Source of the DNA: Deltaproteobacteria bacterium
Lineage (GTDB): Bacteria; Desulfobacterota; Desulfarculia; Desulfarculales; Desulfarculaceae
Length of the DNA stretch: 37,782 nt
Assembly: GCA_020444165.1 (NCBI GenBank)
Contig: JAHLLK010000061.1
Coordinates: 1 to 37,782, forward strand
Reading direction: 5' to 3'
The translations under genes were made by a program, and so were the position numbers. Numbering within the stretch: the stretch's first letter is position 1; the number at the start of each line of letters is the position of its first letter. Positions 34,301-37,782 of the stretch are shown here, one piece after another. The notes beneath the pieces are model-generated. The model was not told the origin of the DNA. It did no database searches and was given only the letters and a program-made list of their open reading frames with translations.

Positions 34301-34906
34301 AACCTGGAGGCCATCGCCGAGCACGAGGCCCTGGCCGAGCGCCACGAGTTCCTCACCAGCCAGCGGGCCGACCTGGAAGCCTCCCTGGACGACCTCTTGA
34401 AGGCGGTGCGCAAGATCAACCGCACCAGCCGGGAGCGTTTCCTGGAAACCCTGGAAGAGGTGAACCAGCGCCTCTCCGAGATCTTCCCGGTCCTGTTCGG
34501 CGGCGGCGGGGTGGCCCGGCTGGAGCTGGAGCCCAATGTGGACCCCCTGGAAGCCGGCCTGCACCTGATGGTGGAGCTGCCCGGCAAGAAGGTGCGCAAC
34601 CTGGAAGCCTTCTCCGGCGGGGAAAAGGCCCTCTCCGCCATGGCCGTGCTGTTCGCCCTGTTCCTCATCCGGCCCGCGCCGTTCTGCATCCTGGACGAAG
34701 TGGACGCGCCCCTGGACGAGGCCAACACCGGCCGCTTCCTGGACCTGCTGCGCCGCTTGAGCCGGGAAAGCCAGATCCTCACCATCACCCACAACCGCCG
34801 CACCATGGAGATCATGGACATGCTCTATGGCGTGACCATGGAGGAAAAGGGGGTCAGCAAGGTGCTGTCGGTGAGTTTGTCCCAGGGCGAGTCCCTGGCG
34901 GCTTAA
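31349..34906 (+). CDS. smc: Chromosome partition protein SMC
   Basis: 1185 residues. N-terminal MRVKRLEINGFKSFAD with Walker A GPNGCGKSN at 31-39, then coiled coil, a hinge at about 515-650 (DWVGGAVKKVLDAA, APGWEELVETALG), return coiled coil, the ABC signature FSGGEKALS near 1088 and Walker B CILDEVDAP near 1113. It organises and segregates the chromosome as a ring-shaped ATPase with ScpA and ScpB. I prefer ATG 31349; GTG 31340 is in frame but neither has a well-spaced ribosome site. Complete and intact, directly left of an AT-rich island. Confidence 0.96.
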   Translation: MRVKRLEINGFKSFADRTSIEFPQGLCAVVGPNGCGKSNVVDAVRWVLGEQSARLLRGHSMEDVIFGGAQARKPGGMAEVSVVFENDGTVKASQFADLSEIMVTRRLYRSGDSDYLINRMPCRLKDIQQLLMDTGLGNRAYAIIEQGRVASFIEARPEERRLWLEEAAGITRYKNQKKVSLRKMEGARENLARLNDIVLEVEKQMERLQRQAKKALRHQELTTQVRDLDLTLSCLEFHLLSERLAEADAEHQALLAQLEVAQDRAAALELDLETARLSFAQAEEDINLTGRERLEAQGNINRAENELTLLGQQLENQRNLAARLEADLRESKARLGRLTEDLERARAKAAGSRAKAEESQAAAGEAGQALEACRAEVARLEREGDGRKHALVDLLSQQSQAKNRLGDLDRREGELQRRQEQFAGRREQLATDLAALEEQAAAAEEELADGRQELDQLTQRVEELREERRQREEERAVLRREEEEANRQHARLAAETDALAGSLASHDWVGGAVKKVLDAAAKGQTPAPVLGVAGELLKAAPGWEELVETALGPDLQAVVVATAAQARELLAWAAPKKLGRLRVAALEELRCRGAATPAGSTALLDKVSPAPGLEPLAWLLEGAGACPEEAAAWEAGGALAPGQWLAGPEGFRLERPGVAQAGKGGGSVLARQNELDRRRAARDAAREEWEQTRALSAEAQEEAEYLRQEEAEQRSRLEELGQTSRQAEQDLFRARETASLKSRQLEGLDFDSGEALDELDQLTAERERLEIAGRDLAQRVAREEAALSQDQSGLEAARERLEEVRRQESEARLAVSSLENQAEQAAREATRLARELEGVGERVESLAAELTSGSDTLASLEKRRRDAQSRLGSLYSEMDRREAAYREAQESLSQIQSDLALREAELKAARAVLKQVEEATTQANWRKKELTLNRDNLAGQVAERCRVDLAQDCARHLPAKGFDLEEGRERFNRLKNQLLNLGPVNLEAIAEHEALAERHEFLTSQRADLEASLDDLLKAVRKINRTSRERFLETLEEVNQRLSEIFPVLFGGGGVARLELEPNVDPLEAGLHLMVELPGKKVRNLEAFSGGEKALSAMAVLFALFLIRPAPFCILDEVDAPLDEANTGRFLDLLRRLSRESQILTITHNRRTMEIMDMLYGVTMEEKGVSKVLSVSLSQGESLAA

Positions 34907-34908
34907 GG

Positions 34909-35085
34909 ATGCAAGTCGCCAAATCATTTACGATATTTGTTGCTCACTCCCTAGATGGCAAAACCTTCCTCAAACGAGGTAGAGCATCAGGATATAAACT
35001 AGTGCGAAGGATTAAGGAAACATGCCCTTCGACGTTATATATATCGGATAGAGGGAGACAGTCCTTGAGCGCAGGGCCTTTTTGA
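34909..35085 (+). CDS. Doubtful 58-residue open frame abutting smc
   Basis: Starts at an ATG two bases after the smc stop and encodes MQVAKSFTIFVAHSLDG onward; no family recognised. No ribosome site of its own is visible, though coupling to smc is possible. An overlapping minus-strand frame (34944-35228, 94 residues) is equally unsupported. It may be a remnant gene. Nothing else is seen between 35086 and 35277. Confidence 0.2.
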   Translation: MQVAKSFTIFVAHSLDGKTFLKRGRASGYKLVRRIKETCPSTLYISDRGRQSLSAGPF

Positions 35086-35277
35086 ACAAAATAACCCCGG
35101 CCAAACGTATATGGATATTTGAAAACAGGCGATACGATAATCGGTGAAACGGCAACTTTTTCAAAGCCATTCTGCGCCACTGTTGCTAAAGATCTGTAAC
35201 TCTCGCCAATCTGTTGTAGCAATAGCATCCACCCAATGTGCTCGAAGTAAATTCAATTAGTGTTAGAAGGTCGGCAG

Positions 35278-37365
35278 ATGGACATCGAAATTAAGAACTG
35301 CAACAATATTGATTCCGCAAAAATCACTATTGATGAAAGGAAGCTGAATATAAAATACGCCCCAAATGGCACGGGGAAAAGTACAATTGCAAAAGCAATC
35401 GTACGGGGAACTGCTGAAGGATCTAATCTGAAGGAACTCCTGCCGTTCAAGCTCAGAAACTCAAATCCTAATAACCTTATACCAGAAATATCGGGTGTGG
35501 ATAGCGTTCGTAACTCTATGTGTTTCAATGAAGATTACGTGAGTCAATTTGTTTTCAAGCCGGCTGAATTGCTTAGAGATAGTTTTGATGTTTTTATTAG
35601 AACGGATATTTACAGGCAAATAGAACAAGATATCGAAAAGCTGATTGAAGAAATCAAGGGTTTGTTTTTAGATAATCAAGAATTGGAAACATTAATCGCC
35701 AACCTGAAAGAATTGGCTGAAGCATTTAAGCTAACCAAATCAGGGATATCTAAAGCATCCCTGGGAATGAAGGGGTTAGCTAGGGGGAATAATATTCAAC
35801 ATATTCCCGCAGGTCTGGAGGCATATCGACCATTTATTCAAAGCCGAAACAGCGTTGGCTGGGTGGACTGGCAAACCAAAGGCTATGAATTCGCTGAATT
35901 GTCGGATAGTTGCCCTTTCTGTACGACGCATGTTGCTGACAAAAAGGAACAGATAAGAAGAGTTGGTCAGGAATATGATAAGAACACGATTAAGAATCTA
36001 GTTGCAATAATTGATGTTATTGATCGACTGGGTGAATATTTTTCTGAAGATACCAAGTCTGAATTAACGAAAATCACGGCGCTCAAGGACGGTATTGGAA
36101 GAGAACATGAAAACATCTTGGTTTATGTTAAGAGCCAGATAGACGCCTTTGTTGGAAAGTTAGAACAGCTCAGAACGCTATCTGGTTTTCACTTCAAAGA
36201 CGGTGAGATGGTAGCTGAAAAGTTGCCTACATATAAACTTGACCTTGAGTATATTGCTCCGTTGAGATCGCTTAAAACTCAAGAAGCCATCAATCCTATA
36301 AATAAATCCCTGGATGAGATGATCACGAAGGCCAGCGAGCTACAGGGGAAGATTAACCGGCAGCGCAGTGAAATGCAAAAGGTTATCCAAAAGCATCAAA
36401 AGGACATAAATGGATTTCTGGCTTATGCTGGGTACAGCTACCGAGTTGAAATTGTAGGCAAAGATGAACAGGCGCAACTGAAGCTTCTTCATTTAGATCA
36501 CAAACAACACCTAAGCGGAGGGGATCAATATCTTAGTTTTGGTGAGAGGAATGCATTTGCAATTGTTCTTTTTATGTATGAATGCCTCTCCAAAAAACCG
36601 GATCTTATAATTCTTGACGACCCAATTTCTTCTTTTGATAAGAATAAAAAATACGCCATACTTGAAATGCTATTTCGTCGAGATTCTGCTTCTTGTCTTA
36701 AAAACAAAACTGTTCTCATGCTCACACACGATATTGAGCCAATTATCGATACCGTAAAATCGCTGTATCACAAGTTTAATAATCAAACATCAGCTTTCTT
36801 TTTAAGAATGGTCGATGGTAAAATTTCCGAGCAACTCATAAGCCGGGATGACATAAAGACTTTCGTGCAGATAAACGATGATGCCCTCAATTCAGGGAAA
36901 CCCGATATCGTCAAGTTGATTTATTTACGTCGATACTTTGAAATTGTTGATGGTGCGGGAGACGCTTATCAGGTTCTTTCGAACGTTCTGCACAAAAGAG
37001 AACGAGCTATCGATAGCCGCGAACTGAAAGACCCTACCGGCAATCATCCTGAAATGGACGGGGATAAGTTTTTGAAAGGATGTGAAAAAATAAAGTCTTT
37101 CTTTGATGGTTTTTCTTACTCTGGTATACAAGCAGAGATTACTAACATGGATAGACTGAAGGCATTGTATCATGCGTCCGATAATGGGTATGAGAAATTG
37201 CAGCTATTTCGGCTTCTAGAACTAGATGTGGGAAATTCCGTTATTCAGAAATTTATCAACGAGACATACCACATTGAGAACGAATTCATCTGTCAGCTTG
37301 ATCCCTCAGTGTTTGACTTTATTCCCGAATATGTGATAAACGAATGTAATAAGGTAGTTACATGA
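35278..37365 (+). CDS. ABC-type ATPase with central CPxC motif (AAA_13 / PrrC-RloC-like), candidate defence gene
   Basis: 695 residues. ATG 35278 is chosen because AAGG lies eight bases upstream; a GTG at 35260 is the alternative. Walker A is APNGTGKST (28-36). A helical, coiled-coil-prone middle carries SCPFC with Cys212 and Cys215, resembling a Rad50/RloC zinc hook. Then come the ABC signature LSFGERNA (419-426), Walker B LIILDDPISSFD (443-454) and the H-loop MLTHD (His484). This split-ATPase layout fits Pfam AAA_13, which includes the anticodon nucleases PrrC and RloC. The C-terminal 200 residues hold RRYFE (551-555) and later His572 and His590, which could make an R-x3-E...H nuclease site, but this is unproven. 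No restriction-modification genes are adjacent. Codon use marks it as acquired. Confidence 0.7.
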   Translation: MDIEIKNCNNIDSAKITIDERKLNIKYAPNGTGKSTIAKAIVRGTAEGSNLKELLPFKLRNSNPNNLIPEISGVDSVRNSMCFNEDYVSQFVFKPAELLRDSFDVFIRTDIYRQIEQDIEKLIEEIKGLFLDNQELETLIANLKELAEAFKLTKSGISKASLGMKGLARGNNIQHIPAGLEAYRPFIQSRNSVGWVDWQTKGYEFAELSDSCPFCTTHVADKKEQIRRVGQEYDKNTIKNLVAIIDVIDRLGEYFSEDTKSELTKITALKDGIGREHENILVYVKSQIDAFVGKLEQLRTLSGFHFKDGEMVAEKLPTYKLDLEYIAPLRSLKTQEAINPINKSLDEMITKASELQGKINRQRSEMQKVIQKHQKDINGFLAYAGYSYRVEIVGKDEQAQLKLLHLDHKQHLSGGDQYLSFGERNAFAIVLFMYECLSKKPDLIILDDPISSFDKNKKYAILEMLFRRDSASCLKNKTVLMLTHDIEPIIDTVKSLYHKFNNQTSAFFLRMVDGKISEQLISRDDIKTFVQINDDALNSGKPDIVKLIYLRRYFEIVDGAGDAYQVLSNVLHKRERAIDSRELKDPTGNHPEMDGDKFLKGCEKIKSFFDGFSYSGIQAEITNMDRLKALYHASDNGYEKLQLFRLLELDVGNSVIQKFINETYHIENEFICQLDPSVFDFIPEYVINECNKVVT

Positions 37366-37705
37366 CGCACAATGAACGGATACCACACATCTGACTTGCG
37401 CACTATTTGCACCATTCGCGGTAAAATGCACTACCAGAAGTTTGAAGCTTTATTAATTTGGTCGTAAGAAACGATTTTAGGAATCAGAAATCGATGCCAT
37501 GTTAGTTAGTGGCGGGTAACAATATTAGCGTCGGCGCTCCAAGTAATCGCGCTCAGGAAGTCAGCCCAAGCCATACTAGCTTTATCGCCACGGGCAGGCT
37601 CCAATCAGGTTATAGATTTGCCAGGTTGTCCTGCGTGAGAAATGATATTACCCGGCCGAGAGCTTCCTCTCGGCCGAGTGCTATTTCTTGGGTGCTCGGC
37701 GATGG
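37366..37705. other. Intergenic end of the AT-rich island
   Basis: No convincing gene. A ten-codon frame (MTHNERIPHI) overlaps the ATPase stop through ATGA and then terminates, possibly the stub of a lost partner gene. A 31-codon frame starts at 37372. The 66-codon plus-strand frame at 37509-37709 lacks a ribosome site and resembles nothing known. Confidence 0.4.
37653..37676 (-). terminator. Terminator-like hairpin after the DegT-type gene
   Basis: A perfect 10-bp stem CGGCCGAGAG with loop cttc, 29 bases past the stop of the minus-strand gene. It lacks a T-run. It marks the point where GC-rich host DNA resumes. Confidence 0.5.
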
Positions 37706-37782
37706 CTAGAAGGCCTTGGCCAGGGCGGCCGCGATGCTCTCCTGCGCCTCCTCGGTCAGGTAGGGGTGCATGGGCAGGCTGA
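37706..37782 (-). CDS. DegT/DnrJ/EryC1-type aminotransferase, C-terminal end
   Basis: Only the last 24 residues are present: SLPMHPYLTEEAQESIAAAL and a short tail, with the TAG at 37706-37708. The LPMHPYLTEE sequence is the characteristic C-terminal segment of PLP-dependent sugar aminotransferases of the DegT family, which act in nucleotide-sugar and surface-polysaccharide synthesis. Codon use is GC-rich, like the host. The gene continues beyond the window. Confidence 0.75.
   Translation of the reverse strand, partial: SLPMHPYLTEEAQESIAAALAKAF

Larger units (their letters stand above)
34907..37650. mobile_element. AT-rich island between smc and a DegT-type gene
   Basis: Base composition and codon use change sharply at the smc stop, from GC-rich host coding to AT-rich with A/T-ending codons, and return near 37650. 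The island holds one confident gene (35278-37365), a doubtful small frame and untranslated stretches. No integrase, tRNA or flanking direct repeat was found, so the boundaries rest on composition only. Recent acquisition is the simplest explanation. Confidence 0.65.

Noticed and set aside
37509..37709. 66-codon plus-strand frame near the right end
   Set aside because: No ribosome site, unusual composition, and it crosses the terminator-like hairpin at 37653-37676 and the end of the DegT-type gene.

Overview
This window looks like chromosomal DNA of a GC-rich anaerobic deltaproteobacterium (Desulfobacterota). The reasons are a two-cysteine DsrC of the dissimilatory sulfite-reduction type, two benzoyl-CoA-pathway genes (had and the start of oah), a selenocysteine-containing rhodanese, FlgM, and housekeeping genes. 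The genus cannot be fixed from the sequence alone.

Layout. 1-2365 (minus): end of an anaerobic aromatic-degradation operon (SDR, had, oah cut by the window edge). 2764-4631 (plus): a nitronate monooxygenase/FabK-like flavoprotein followed closely by endonuclease IV. 5088-6779 (minus): a membrane diguanylate cyclase. 7136-8818 (plus): a low-complexity protein with twelve copies of a FliM-like acidic motif. 9088-12243 (plus): valS and dsrC. 12651-16696 (plus): a YcaO-TPR protein, enolase, and flgM behind a sigma-28-like promoter. 17215-20352 (plus): a large GT-C-like membrane protein. 20558-26017 (minus): alpha/beta hydrolase, a small cysteine-rich exported protein, glyQ-glyS, and an outer-membrane-barrel candidate. 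26287-28125 (minus): flavodoxin, iron-sulfur-flavoprotein-like, DsrE-like and rubredoxin-like proteins. 28373-29737 (plus, divergent): an exported triple-rhodanese protein read through an in-frame UGA as selenocysteine. 30013-34906 (plus): trpS and smc. About 34907-37650: an AT-rich island carrying an ABC-type ATPase with a CPxC motif. 37706 to the end (minus): C-terminus of a DegT-type aminotransferase.

The genes at 26287-29737 form a plausible sulfur/redox module: sulfur-carrier-like proteins (DsrE-like, rhodaneses), small electron carriers (flavodoxin, rubredoxin-like) and an Fe-S flavoprotein, arranged around one divergent AT-rich promoter region. DsrC and the YcaO-TPR protein are also neighbours.

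The intergenic DNA is unusually structured. Several gaps hold runs of consecutive hairpins, many with six-base loops. Two of these runs (2425-2583 and 4753-5015) share a homologous core with compensating differences. A terminator-like dispersed repeat follows three stop codons (near 4670, 14444, 29771). There is an 86-bp tandem repeat at 16911-17168 and a 63-bp tandem repeat at 20445-20570. No tRNA, rRNA, CRISPR array or transposase gene was seen.
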